A stretch of DNA of 64,000 bases from the NCBI GenBank assembly GCA_932294295.1, contig OW028584.1:8440407-8504406 (forward strand), in the 5' to 3' direction. Under the pieces are notes generated by a model, which did not search any database, was not told where the DNA came from, and saw only the letters and a list, made by a program, of their open reading frames with translations. The stretch comes from Alitta virens (Eukaryota > Annelida > Polychaeta > Phyllodocida > Nereididae). Shown here one piece after another: positions 41,389 to 56,300 of the stretch. The translations under genes were made by a program, and so were the position numbers. The stretch's first letter is position 1, and every line of letters begins with the position of its first letter.

Positions 41389-44300
41389 ATGGAGACCAAC
41401 GGAGGCATGGCAAATGAGTTCACGCACAGGGGATCAACTGTCAGCTTTAAGGATTTACAATACAAGGTCAGACTGCCCGGAAAATGCTGCGGAAGCAAGG
41501 GCACCAAGGCCATCATCAAGGGTGTCAGGTGAGGCAGAGCATTATCCATATTTTATCCGCAGCCAAAATGATTGAAATCAGCGTTAATGCAAGGTACTCA
41601 GTCAGAGTTATAGATTTATTTACACCTATTACAAAATACAAAGTTTGCATTTATATTCTGGCCATTACGCTTAGGTCTGTGGGTGTTTATGCATAATTTA
41701 TATGCGTTTATCTTTGTTTATTGGTTTAATTTTTTATGGTCTGTCCATAAAAGAAAGAGTTTTCGTTATTTTAGTGGGATTTTCAAAGCCGGGCAAATGA
41801 ATGCCATTCTTGGGGCCACTGGAAGCGGGAAGACCTCGTAAGTAAAAATGACAGATACATTGAATGAATGATTTCGTCTCTTTTCCCTGTAACTTGCGAA
41901 AGTAGCCAGCCCTATATCGCGTGTTATTTTGTTTACAGGTTGTTGGATATTCTAGCCAACAGAAAGGACCCACGCTGGTTAAAGGGGGTGATTCTTGTTG
42001 ATGGTAATTTACAGCCTGACAACTTCAAATGCGTCAGTGGCTATGTGGTCCAGGTATGTCTTGCTTCAGGGGCGCCGGATAATGTTTTGAGTTTGTTTAT
42101 TTGCACCAAACAAAGTGAATACATTTTGCAAATTATAGTCAACATAGTAACAATATAGAACATATCAGATTGGTGTAATCTAAATAGGGTCTTGAATTGC
42201 ACGCATCAGTGGGATTTGAATCAAATCCTGAATGACAGTGGATTCTAACCCTACGATGTGCGTGAAGGACAGTCCATATTTTGAGGATATTTCAGCAATA
42301 AAGTGTCAATGACTTGAAATAATTTTTACTTACTCGTTGAAGGTGTAGAATATCAATGCTATATGAGTAGGATGCTCTATGAAGTGAATAGTTGGTCAAA
42401 TTTAGGTGTGCATAATAATCATGCAGGTATGTGTAGTGAGTCAGAAATGACCAGAAAGTTTGATGAAAATTGGAATGTATGATTGAATACTGCAAAAGAC
42501 CAAAGGGTCATTTTGTGTCAAATCACCAGATTTTGGAAATTTTCCAGGTGACCCCTGGTGAAATCCTTATATTAAGCAAATAAGTATCAGGGCAATAAAA
42601 GCCCTTTCATGTACAATCAGCTCCAGCACGAGGGGAGGCAGTGGCCCTCAGAGATGAATCTTCTACTCATTAACAGGGACTCTCCCAAGCAGACATTCGT
42701 TTTTATTTTATTCCCACGTCAAAGCCAGTTTTGTGGTCGACAATTAGAGACTTCTCCTGTGAAAAGCAACCATTTTTGGTAGAAATATGGTTATAATAAA
42801 ATAAAGATGACTTGTGTTTTTTCACATTGCCATTATAAAAAGCCCACAAATACCCACACTCTTGGCAACAAAATGATATATATAACCAAATATCAAGATA
42901 ACAACACCTACTTAATTGGTATTAACACAGCAACTACTTACTTAACAACTATGCATCTGAGTGAATTAAAATTTAAGTATATTGTATCCATAGTGTTGTT
43001 GTCCACCAAATTGCATACTCAGTGTGTGTTTTTAGTTCTTTTGCGCTCAGAATAATCAAATTTTATGTATATCATGGAATATAAATGAATGTGCTTGAAA
43101 ACTGATAAATATGTATATTCCACGGTTATTGTTGCACAATTGCACCCCAATTTAGGGCATAGTTGATTTTACCTTTGATGTACCTAAGTGTTCCCTCCTT
43201 GTCTAATTTCTCCAAGTTCAGAGGAACAGGCGAGCGTCTTACCCCTAGACCACCAAGTTGCATACTGAAGGGTAACTCTCTAATTAACATGTCAATAGTG
43301 AAGGGTGAAAATCATGCTATAGCATTAATGCAGCCTTTTTTCTCATCTCTGTTTTAAAATTGTCTATTAAACAGTGTTTTTAGGTCAACTTTCCTGGATT
43401 ATGATTACTTTACTCTCGGTATGAGTTCCAGATTACAAAATATGATATCAATCATAAAACGTTTTTTTCTTGGGGGGGGGGGGGGGTTTATCATAATTTC
43501 CTTGTTTCTATTACATGTAATAGTCTTGTGTGTGCCAGATTTCTTAATTGCCATCAGATTTGAAATATAATTGCACTTGACACCTATGAGGTGCGGAGTT
43601 GTGACTGGGCCATGAAAATATGCCCGTGATATAGATTTGTCCTGTTAATCTGGTCGTTTTATAGATTTTTAATAATCATCTGAGCATATACATTAATTTT
43701 ATGGAGTAAACATTTAGTTTTATAGCTTCAAAATAAACCCATTAACTATAAAGTTCTCTGGGGTGTGATAATACTTTTTGCGTTAAAATGAAGGTTAGAC
43801 CATAAAATAAAACCGTGCATCGACAGAATTCTTGTTCACGTTTTTTAACTCTGAAGTATATTCAGGAGCACTGTCAAAGATTAGATAAATATTCGGTGCC
43901 ACTAAGTATTCACGTTATTATCGGGGGTACATCCCAACTGCAATTGGTGTGGTCTTGTATTTTCGACTCGGAGTCAGTCTGCAGTGGTAATCGTTGATTT
44001 TTTTTTTTACCTAATTATGTATTTTCTTTCAGGATGATATTGTTATGGGCACCTTGACCGTCAAGGAAAACCTTCAGTTCTCGGCAAATCTAAGACTGCC
44101 TTCGAGTCTCGGTGGGGATGTTATAAGTAAAAAAGGTGGATGACTGTATTGAAGAACTGGGCCTGGCGCACGTGGCTGACTCCAAGGTATTGCTTGCATC
44201 AGTATCATACCGAGTGTAGGCCATTACCCCACTGTGGATTGTACTGTAGTCCTCCTCTCTGATTTATTTGTAGATAGGAAATGAGTTTATTCGAGGGGTG

Positions 44301-47300
44301 TCAGGCGGAGAAAGGAAGAGGACAAATATTGGAATGGAGCTAGTGACCTCACCCACTGTGCTCTTTCTGGATGAACCAACCACTGGACTGGATGCCTCCA
44401 CGGCAAATGCGGTCATGGCTCTTTTACACAGGTAGTCCGTTTTTATTTATCTGGTTATGGTCTGTCATTTTTGTCCGTCAGCGAAAGCATACCCTCGGCA
44501 AATTTGAGAAAATTAAACAATGACCAGACTTTGCTGCGAGGGACAGCTGCATCTTACTCTTGGATGAATTCATCCAAGATCAAATGGTGCAGCTACATGC
44601 AGCTTGCAGCAAATGCTGCATCTTGCAGCAAACACTGAAGCTTGCAGCAAATGCTGCATCTGCAATGGTTTCTGCTGCAGCTGCTAGTCAGGCCTCCCAC
44701 TGAAACCTATCAAACCTATAACAAGAAAATTATTTGAAAAAAAAAAGAATTGATATCTGGTGTTATGTGAAGAATGTCTGCAGCACTAGGCCTACCAAGT
44801 TAACACTTTAATACAGTATGACGGCTCCTTAATTATTGAGACTAGTGCCCGTGCATTGTATAATCACAATTGATTAGACCATTAAAAGTCATCCTTTTCG
44901 GTTTTGGAAGTTTTTTGCACTTAGAAATCTCGCCAGGACAAGGTACGTGGCAAAAATTATCATGCCACCTAGCGAGAATTGACAATTGAAGTATATTGAA
45001 AGCACTGCCATGCAAACATTTCTGCATTTTCAATTATAAGTAATAGCGTTGCGAAACGCCATCATTAATGCCCCCTGTGGACACCCACCAAACTAACACA
45101 AGAATAACAACAACACAACAATAAACTACAGAATTGGTTCAAAGTTTAACACTAACATACATTTCAATCGCACTGCATATCAATGCTGGTGAATAATAGG
45201 CCTACAGTGTAATCACTTTAGCTGCAGCTGCAAATATCTGCTGCAGCTGCAGATTCCTTGCAGCATTGCTGCAGCTGTGATGTTTGCAGCAGTGGCAGTA
45301 TTTTCTGCCGTTTTGCCTCATTTGCTGTGCTTTGCAGCATATGCTGCAACTTTGCAGAGCAGGAATACAGATCCTACTGGCTAACTACTTGTGATTAAAG
45401 AAGAATCAGCTCACTACTTTTCTCTTTCTCAACTTTAGACTCTCTCTGAATCTCTACTTTTGAACTCTTTTTGACAGCAGAGCTACTGCGATCTAGGGTT
45501 AATTTGTGGTACTTGTGGTATGTGTGAATTGCAATTAATATGGGGTTGAGCTCACAGCAAAGGTGGGTCACTAATCCCTTGTGTAGACAAAATTCCACAT
45601 ACAGCATACTAGTGTCTACTGTCTCAATGCTACTGGGTCTGCAACTTAGCTTATATGATCAGCTGCCAGACATAATGATGAGATGATAAGGCTTGGAGTC
45701 CACACATTTTCCCCATCGGTGGGGTCTTTTACTTGCCTCAGCATAGACACAGAGTACAAGGCACCTCCAGTTTAACGTCTCATGCGATTGACATCAAGCT
45801 GGGATGTAGCTCATGAAGAAACAAGCATGAACGCATTTAAATTAAACAACAGGCTGATATCACATTGTAATGAGATCTCACTGTATTCAATAATTATTTT
45901 GTTAACATTGGTCCTAATTTGGCAAGACATATCATTAACTCAAACTATGATCCAATAATAGAAATCCCAAATCAGGAATCTAGAATTTTCTTATCACCAA
46001 CAAATGAGAATGAAAGTAAATCCGTAATTAAATCACTGAAAAATTCTTCTCCCGAACACGATGAGTTACATGCTGAGATGTTTAAAATAACGGCCAATAT
46101 TGCTGTCCATTCCCTCCAGCATTTAATTAATCTTTCTATTGAGCGGAGTATTTTCCCTTTTGATTTAAAACTAGCTGAAGTTGCTCCAATATATAAAGGT
46201 AATGATCCAATGCTTATCTCCAATATACGTCTGTCTCTGAAAGAGAGATTTATGAAAGGTTACATAAGCTTACTAATGATCATAACATCTTATATTAATT
46301 CGAATTTGGTTTTGGTGCCAAGCATAGCACATAAATGGTCCTCTCAGTATTACGTATCAGATGCCTTTAACCAGCATGAAAGTATGCTCGATTTTTCTTA
46401 AGACAGGAGAAAGGCCTTTGATACCATAGATGATACATTCTTCTTAACAAACTCAATAGATATGGAATAGGTGGCAGTGCTTTACAATTAGTTAGAAATT
46501 ACCTGACCAATAGAATGCACTATGTCTCTTTTAATGCCATTAATGGAACGGAGTCTACCATGCTTCCTATAACTTGTGGGGGTGCCCCAAGGGTCAGTCT
46601 TGGTTTGGACTTAACCCCAGGTTAAATCAATTTTGCGCAGCCCAGCGGTTAAAACCTGGGTATAGTCAGGGCAAAATGGGTTTAACCCGGGCAGAAGTGG
46701 GTTAAACCTGGCCAAAACCTTCCTACAAGCTCAAGGCATGGGATTAGAAATTTGTAGAAATACATAAAACAGTGAAGTTTTGCTTTCTTAAATTGTACTT
46801 AAATGGGTATCACTGAGTTTTATACACTGAGTATAAAATGGGCAAAATGGGTTTAATCCACCAAAAGTGGGTTGAACCTGACCAAAACCCTCCTACAAGC
46901 TCACAAACGGGTTTTCATATTATTAGAACTACATATAAGGGTGGTGGTTAATTGGATTAGGGCTTTACGTCCTGTATTTCTGCACCTGATCGGCTGATAG
47001 GACAGGCAGGAACCATGGCAATGAGATGATTGATGAAACAGCCATCCAACTTAATAAGGCTCGACAGGGAAATTAACCCAGGACCCAGTGGTTGGAAGCC
47101 CAGCTGGTGCCCACCCCCTACGGAGGGCCCCTCGAAATACATATAACAGTGAATATGTGGAGAAATAGAAGAATTGATTTCTTAAACTTTACTTTATTGG
47201 CTATCACTGAGCTTTACACATCTTATGGGCATGAGTATCAATTGAAGAATGCAATTCCTGAATTATACTTCAGAGACTTATAATGATCTACAGACAATCG

Positions 47301-50300
47301 GACAGACTGACAAAAAGTTACTTCCAATTATAGAAGTTCTATTCTTATGAAAACTATACCACATGGGACCATGCTATTTTAGTTTGAAAAACTCTTATGT
47401 TACATGTCCTTGCTGAATTTTAAAGCTAACAACAATGGCGAAATAATTGTGATACCATCAAGTAATTTAGTGTTTTCATTGATTTTGGTTATGTCCTACC
47501 ATCATGTAGCATCATCTGTGCAAAGTTTAACGTTTCAGATACAGTAGTTAAAATATTGTTTGGTCTTTCCTGCACTTTTTATACTGATTATATGTAAAAT
47601 TATGGGTTTAACCCAGGTTTAACCCACTTTGGGCAAAATGTCTATTTAGCCCAACCCTGGTTAAACACGGGTTTAACCGACGGTTCATTGTTCCGACGGT
47701 TCGTTAGTATGTCAGTTTGTTTCCTTAAATATAGGCTGCTACAGCGGCATTCCCTCGGTAAATACTTGTAAATTAAATATTTTCTGTCAAGTGGAGGGCA
47801 CTATAACGAGTGCAAACCTCGGTCAAGGCCCATTGGAACCACTGCTGACCCAATGTAGACACTGTTAGCTGATGTCAGCCCACATTTTGGCTCAATTAAG
47901 TGTAGTGTTGGCCCAATGTTGTGTTGGTCCTTTATCTGGTCAGCTCATTGAGCCAGAAGTTGATATAGATATGTATACCACATAGGCTATACCACATGGC
48001 TTTTCTATGTGGTATACAGGTTATTGTGGGATATACCACAATATCCCGCAATAGAGTGTGAACCTCATAGAAAAACCATGAGGTTCACACTATGAGGTTC
48101 AGTGTTATGAACCTCATAACATACATTATCCCTTATAAAGAGAACAGCCTGGCCAATCACAGGACAGCACACACAAACTCAGTGACGTCATGAGAGTCAT
48201 CACTTCAACTGGATATTCTTCACAAAATCTATAAAATAAACAAAATTAGCCTCACCTGACATAAAAAACCCCATTAACTTTTTGATTCCTTCAATCTGAG
48301 TACAATTTTAACATGGAAGAAGCTTCCGAAAGTCAACAATGAAAATTTGCTGAAGTGTCAGTTGAGCAGTGACAATGGCCCAGTTCATATAGTTTCTGGG
48401 TAACAACATGTCTTGAATACACTTTTGGGTCCTAAATGAGCATAAAATCCAAAAATACTTCAGTAGATATAGTTAAATATACTCAAATGTCCATAAACTC
48501 GCCTACAGGACTCATGGGTTCACCAGCCCAACCTCATCACTCATGAAGTTCAAGGCTCTGAATCACACAGTTATTAGGTTTTATTATAATACTACATGGT
48601 TTACCTTACATGGATGGGAAATGTATACCACATACTTCTATGTTTGGCAAGCAAATGACAAAAAATCTCTTTTTGCAGCTAAGCGCTTCGCCGTTTAAAC
48701 TAGCGTCGCCGCTTTAAAACAATATTTGGAGTCACTGTTGTACTACCATGCAACAGATAAAATTGACAGCGCTCTAAGAAACTTTGAATGTTTTAAATCG
48801 GACCAGAATTAACGATTCTAGGACCAAAAAACGTAACTGAAAGTCAATGGTCTGTTCAGTCCACAGATACAAGCCATTGCTTAGCAACGTCAAAGTAGCG
48901 TCATCGCTTCGGTAAAACATGATCAAAACCAAATAATAAAACATTTTCTATCCAAATGTAGTGTAAAAGCAAATTCTGACCAGAAATATTTAACAACTGT
49001 TTTTAAATATCATTCGTAAATTCCTTTATTAATCTGAAAATGTCCATGAAAGTTTTGAGGTGATGACATTGTTGACAGTTATGCAATGCTCTAATTGGTC
49101 AATGGCAAAAATGAATATTCATGAATTTTTTCTATACTACATGAATGCATAGCCAGGCAGCTCAACTAAAAGTGAAAATTGTGGGATAGAAATAAGAACC
49201 AAGTGGATATGTGGTATATTTTGATATAAGACCCAATGGTTATGTGGTATATTTTTATATTCCTCACTCGTGGACAGATTGGCTTCAGAATTAACTGGTG
49301 GCTAAAGCCACTCGTGAATCCTGGCCAATTTGTCCACTCGTGGGGAATATAAAAATATACCACATAACCATTGGGTCTTATTATATTACTTAATGGAATT
49401 GTTCTCAGCATCACTTTTGCATATCCTCAGGTTGTCTCGTACTGGAAGAACTATCATATTTTCCATCCATCAGCCGAGATACTCCATCTTCAAGTTGTTT
49501 GACAACATGGCGTTGTTGTCCCGGGGTCACATGGTTTACCATGGCCCGGCCAGTGAGGCAATTGGCCACTTCCAAGATATAGGTAAGTCCCTTTACATTC
49601 TTGCAACACAAATCAATCCAGCATGGCCTTATCAACTGATATCACTGATTAGAACTCGCATCTTCTTTTCCTCATTTGGAAATAGTCCAGTGAAGTTGGG
49701 TCTCAGAATCTGGGTCTGTCGCAGCTCTCTCGCAGCTCCTTCATGCAAAGTTTCCTGAAAATTTGAAGTTGGTGGTCTGGCCCACTTCCTTGGCAGCTCC
49801 CTCAAAGGTCCTTGGGCAAATGGGCCATAGCGCAAGTCACACTTGGGCAAACTAAGCTGCATGGATAACTGCAGCTTTGACCCAAATAACTGGGCCCAGG
49901 CGTGGCACATTTAGTTATGAGGGAGCTGGGGTCAGGGAGCGAACTACACATTTTCAGGGAGCTGCATGGGAGCCAGATTCTTTCAGTAGTTCATTCAGCC
50001 ACACCATCATAAACCATATGTAGATATATCAAAGCATATGATATAATGTCCTTAGTGTTGATAACGGTAGACATGCCTTTATCTTATGAATTATATCTAT
50101 TGTTTTGGAAATTTGGTGGCACTTGTGTTTCTTGTATAAGTTTTCATTCAAAATGATTCTAAGAAATGTTGTCTTTTTGACTCTATTATTTGTTTGTTGA
50201 TAGTTATCTTGGGATGGCTATCAATATTTGATTGTTTTGTTGCAAAATATATGCAATTGGTCTTTTCAATATTGAGTGACAGTCTGTTGTATACAAACCA

Positions 50301-53300
50301 CGGGTAGACTGTTTTTAATTCACTTTTCAGTTAACTTTTGGACATTTTGTTCTTAATAAAGTAAAGTGGTGTCATCCGCAAGGAGGAGGATATTTGACAC
50401 ATTTTATGAAGCAAAATTTCATGATCTAATGTATCAGATGCTTTTGATAGATCAAGGAATATACCCATGCAGCATTTTCTGTTGGTCAATTATTCCATGA
50501 TCCTATTTTGCAGTTCCAATATTGCCATTTCTGTTGAGAGATTGTTTTGAATACCATATTGAAATTTTGTTAGAATATTATTAGATTTGGAATATTATTA
50601 GATTTGAAATAGTTGAATACACGGTTAGAGACTAATCTCTCTAATATTTCTGAAAAGATTAATAACAAGGAGGTTGGACGTTAGATTTTAAAATGACATT
50701 GTGTTTTATCTCTGCTTTTGTAGATTGGTATGACTTTAGCAATTTTCATTTCCTCGGAGGCAAATGATGAGTTGGAAATTGTTGATAATGGTTTTGCGAT
50801 GAATCTCATGGTACTTTTTACCAATTTAGGTGAAATATCATCATGAACTGAGCTTGTCTTAGGTTTTAATTTAGATATAACAGACTCAACTTCATCAGGT
50901 GTTGTCGGTGTTAGATAAAAGGTGTGTGGAAGGTCAACCTGTGGTAAGGTGCAGAAATTGATTTGTACACTCAAGCAATGCCTTTTCTAATTCAGGGCCA
51001 ACATTCAAGTAATAATTATTAAATCCATTTGCTATCTCTTTATTTTCTTCATATTTTGTGTTATTATGAAGAAAATAATCTGGGAATTCTTTTTTGTTAT
51101 TGCATTTATGAATCACTTTGTTTATTTACCTTCACGGTTGCTTGATATAATTTTTAGATGATTAAAAAATACTGTTCCAATATTGTTTTTTCGCTAGTCG
51201 TATGCATTTATTGTACCCATTTCTATAGATTTTATATTGTCTTTCTTTTTTTGGTTTCAAAATATAATTTTTACACTCCCTAAACTTGAAGTATAATTTA
51301 TCCTGTGTGTAATGATTTAAGTATACCTCTCGTAATCCATGGCTCAGATTTTTATTTATATTTACTGAATCGAAGTTTATTTTATTAGGGAGGCAATTGT
51401 CCATGTGGTTTTAATAGATATCCTAGCTGAGTACGGCATTAAAATTCCTCAATGTTTTTTTTTTTTGCTGTTATTGAGTGATATGTCACATAACTTGGCT
51501 TGGATTTGGGAATGTTAATTGGACAAACAAACATGAAATTTGAGTGTGCCAGCATAACAGTTATCAATATCGGTATAGATATGGCCCTGGCTGGCATTGT
51601 TATCTTTGGAATCAGCATCTAAGGAAACAGCCTGTTTCTTTATGTTGATTTGATTGCTATAGATTGATATTAAAATCGCCCAAAAGAACCAGTTTCTTTC
51701 CTTCTTGTTTCAATTTAGTTGAAATATTTGTGGGGTCGTCTTGCAATTCATTTATGGTGTTGTGACTTGGGGACAATATATCAGACCTTAGATCAAAACT
51801 CCATTTTCAGCATTCATTCCTTTGTATTGGTCAGGAAGGTAATCCACCACCTTTCTTTGCAATTTTTTGGTGATAAAATACTTTGTTATATCCTTCAAAT
51901 TCACACAGCTCTTCTAATGACTAATCAAAGTTGTCATCAAGTCTAACTTCATCCAGATTAATATATTTAGATGAAAAAATCAAGGGTTTCAATATAAAGT
52001 CTAACTTCATCCAGATTAATATATTTAGATGAAACAATCAAGGGTTTCAATATAAAGTCTAACTTCATCCAGATTAATATATTTAGATGAAACAATCAAG
52101 GGTTTCAATATAAAGTCTAACTTCATCCAGATTAATATATTTAGATGAAACAATCAAGGGTTTCAATATAATGTCTAACTTCATCCAGAATAATATATTT
52201 AGATGAAACAATCAAGGGTTTCAATATAATGTCTAACTTCATCCAGATTAATATATTTAGATGAAACAATCAAGGGTTTCAATATAAAGTCTAACTTCAT
52301 CCAGATTAATATATTTAGATGAAACAATCAAGGGTTTCAATATAAAGTCTAACTTCATCCAGAATAATATATTTAGATAAAACAATCAAGGGTTTCAATA
52401 TAAAGTCTAACTTCATCCAGAATAATATATTTAGATGAAACAATCAAGGGTTTCAATATAAAGTCTAACTTCATCCAGATTAATATATTTAGATGAAACA
52501 ATCAAGGGTACACTATTTTCTTCATAATTTTCTGATTCAAATAGTTCAGAAAGATCATGGTCATTCTTGGAGTGCTCCATTAGAAATTAGATTAGAAGTT
52601 TTTGAGATACTAAAAAACTTGTCAAAAGGATCAGCTTGTCTATGGATGTTGGAAACATAAATTTATATTTGCAATAAAGTTTGGTACATATATATTTTAT
52701 ATATGTGTGTGTGTCTTCATAATTTTTCTTTGAGGTTTTTTATCCTGGGTTGAAAAATTGTATGAGCCTGTACTGTTTTCATCAATCGAGTCTCTTCGTT
52801 TGACATCATCTTATGTTTCAATTTCAAGTAGTTTGCTTTATAGTTTGCTTTATAGTTTGCAGAATATTCGTAAATCTTTGGTCCACGTAGCCAAAATTCT
52901 GTTTCCCTTCCTCACCTGTCGGCACAGGTAAAATGGCTTTTGTTATTTCCAGTCAAGTCTGCTTGAAGAACAAGAATATTATTAAAAAAAAAAAAGAATA
53001 GATACCTGGCGTTGTGTGTAGAATGCCAACCTCACTAGGCCTACAATGTGAACACTTTAATACAGCATGATGGCTACTGCCTTAGTGAGACCAGTGTTTG
53101 TGCCTTGTATACTCCATTCTTTACTCAGAAGTTTACAAATTTATTTATCTATTCTATAAATATAAATTCTGCACATTTTCCTGAACAATTCAGTCTTGAT
53201 ATGACGAAAATTGGACCAATATTAGAAGAGGAGCAGCCTTTTAAAGTATACGAATGCATCCCCCTCCCTGCGTACGCTGCCTACGCTGCCTACGCTGCTG

Positions 53301-56300
53301 TGTTGACCCATATATTGTCAAGCCTCAGAGCGTTTGTTCGCTTAAATATACCTGGTCTGTCATAGAACATAGTATGATAGTTCTATACTTGATAAAGGCC
53401 TAGGCTCAGGTATAAAAATATTAGAATTTTCAATTGACTCCTGGCATTATGAATGCTCCTTCTTTTCCATGTATTATTCAATTTGATAATAGCAGTATGG
53501 TTTTGCTGACTGGGATCGCTTTTTTCCTTGTTTTGTTTTTGATTTAGGTCAATTATATTTTCAATGGATCATTGGGTCCGTGAACATTGGTATTAAATTT
53601 GAAAATTTCGGATGCCTACGATTTGTCTTTCAAAAGTCCAGTGACTCTCAATGTCAGCATTCTGGTTTCTTTTTCTTTTAGTGTAATTTTCATTGGGCAT
53701 GAATTCATAAATTTTCATCTCACATTCTTTGATCTTCTTATGGAAATAAGCAATAGTTATTTCTTGTTTTAACATCTTTGATTGTTTTTGAGAAGATCTT
53801 GTTAGAAAATTAATGAAGAATGATTTCTTAAATGCTGCTTGTATCTTTCTCACCAAGGGCGTCGCCATGGTAACACCTGTTGTTGAGCAGCCCAACTTTC
53901 TATGCGTCTTGATTTTAAGGGGTGTTCACACTATCACGTATAAGAGCTACATATGACCACGTATGAAAATATTTTTTCACTCTTGTTCATTCTTTGCCAT
54001 ACGTGATCCACTGCCTAGCGTTTAACGTATACTCCCGCTAATTCGCAAAACACTCCTGCTCGCGCTTGACCACCCACTGACTTACGTGAAAAGAGGAAAA
54101 TTATTTAAACATGTTTAAAACTTTGGCGGACGTTCTACGAGTGAATTTTTTACATTAATTACGTGACTTGCTCGGGAGTCAGTCAGCAAGCATCCTACGT
54201 ACGTCCTACGTATGGTCTACGTACGTTCTACCTACGTTCTACCTACGTTCTACGTACGTAGCCATACGAAGCCATATGTAGTCATACGTAGGATGCCTTA
54301 TATACTCGCCATCCACACGCGTCCACCCGCGTCCACTTCTAGAACACTCGTAAAATGCTCGGCGGACATCCGTTGGTCGGAAATCTATTAGGCCATCTAC
54401 GAGCACCTACGAGTGCCAGACCGATGCCTGATGGATGCTTGACGGATGCCTGACAGCTTTGACAGACGTTCTGCGAGTGTTTGACAGACGTTTGGTGAGC
54501 GTTTGACAGACGTTCGACAAAGTTATCTATGACTGCCTCATGTTGGTTCGTGGAAATAACTTATACCTGATTAACAGAGCCACGAGTGAGCTACGTTTAG
54601 CCCATTTCTGACTGACGTGGTCACCCGTAGGTTTTGTACGTGACAGTGTGAACGCCCTCAAAGAGATTCAGTTGATTTTCTTCTTAAATTTTTCCCTGGA
54701 GTCGATGTGTCTTCTTATGCAATGTATTAAATTATTACAGTCGATGATCCACTGTAACCATATGATTTCTTTAATATCAGTGGCATTGTGTGAATGTCTA
54801 TTTAGCTCTGTCAGCCTCGTTTTCATATTCGCTATACAACTCTGGCAGATTTGGGTAAAATACTCCAAAATATAATACAAGATAATTATGTAATTAACTC
54901 TGCATGTTATTCCATCACCGTAATTTATTTCCATAATTATTACTTTACAGGGTGGTCACTATCTCCTTGAATCTTCTATTATCAGGAGATGATATAGGCC
55001 TACATGTTTTTTGTCAGGTTTATGACGTTATCAAATTTTTTTCTTTCATTTTTTTTTCTTTATTTTTTATAGGTTAAGGAATTTTGGGGGTGATCTAGAT
55101 GATATATTCTGTATACAATTGGCATGGATGGATGGATGGATAGGTGGATAGATGGGTAGATAGATAGATAGATGAAGTAGTGTCTGGGGTAGACGTTGAC
55201 CCTTGTCGGTCAACATCATGCCGATGTCTAGTCGATATATCAAGTTTTCAAGTTATCTGGAGTTAACCATGAATGTCAGCATAATTGCCATTCTACCGGT
55301 TGCATTCCAACTTTCTTGGCATTTTTTATATTGAAGTTTGTCTTATTTCAGGATATGTTTGTGAAGCATTCAATAATCCAGCTGACTTCTTCTTGGACAT
55401 CATTAATGGAGACTCCTCTGCTCTGAAAACCATGCCGGCTCTAGGTATTGCATTTATATTACACCTTTAATTCCAATCAAATATTGACCGGATTTACTGT
55501 ACAATTCCATTAATAAAGTTCATCTGAGCTTTAGCAATTCCTAAAATCATACAATGTTGCCAAATTATTGTGCAGCTGATTCATAGCCATAATTGTATTG
55601 ATTTTGAATGCATTGTGGTCAGTTTAATTGACTTAGAATACTGATTAGCAATCAAGCAAAAAGCAAGAAAAATTACGGACTTGATGTACGGAATTCAAGT
55701 GACATCACTAATCTTTGGCTTTGCCTTGTATGAATGCATAAACACTCAAACAGGCCCAATATAGTTCATAAAGGCAAAGACTCCCCTACGATAGTAAAGT
55801 ATTAGATATACTTCTTGCACTCGTGTTATTACACCATGAAACACTTCATTCTCTTGCAAAGAAACTGAGAAGCTGCTGGTAGAATTCTGGTCTCAAATTG
55901 TGCAATTTCGTCACGTTGATATAGCTTTGGGTAAAAGAAAACATCTGCACCAGTTTTACAGTGAGTGGCTTCCTGCAATAAAGAAAATGTGCATAGGAAT
56001 CGCACTTCAGGTGCAGACAACGCGCGTGGACATTTCCTTCCACGTTTCTGGGGGAGCGGCAAATCGGTTATGAGAAAGGCTGGTGCTTCGCTCCGGAACA
56101 TGGCGGTGCCATAAAATTGAAAAGAGGGTCAGGGCTAGGCCTAAGCTAAATATACAAAAGATTTGTAATTATTGGCTCTGTTCGATGTCCCTTGTGATGG
56201 TGACATCATAATCAACACGATCGCCAGTGACATCAATGACATAATTGTAGCTCTGCAGATTTGTGACGCTTCCAGCTTCAGAAAGAGATGTCCGAAAACT

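Noticed and set aside
51941..52509. Regular 58-bp array resembling a CRISPR locus
   Set aside because: Units are contiguous without unique spacers, lie in an animal intron and match LINE coding sequence.
53929..54658. TACGT-rich tract considered as a regulatory array
   Set aside because: The paired ends show that it is part of an inserted element; no evidence of regulation.
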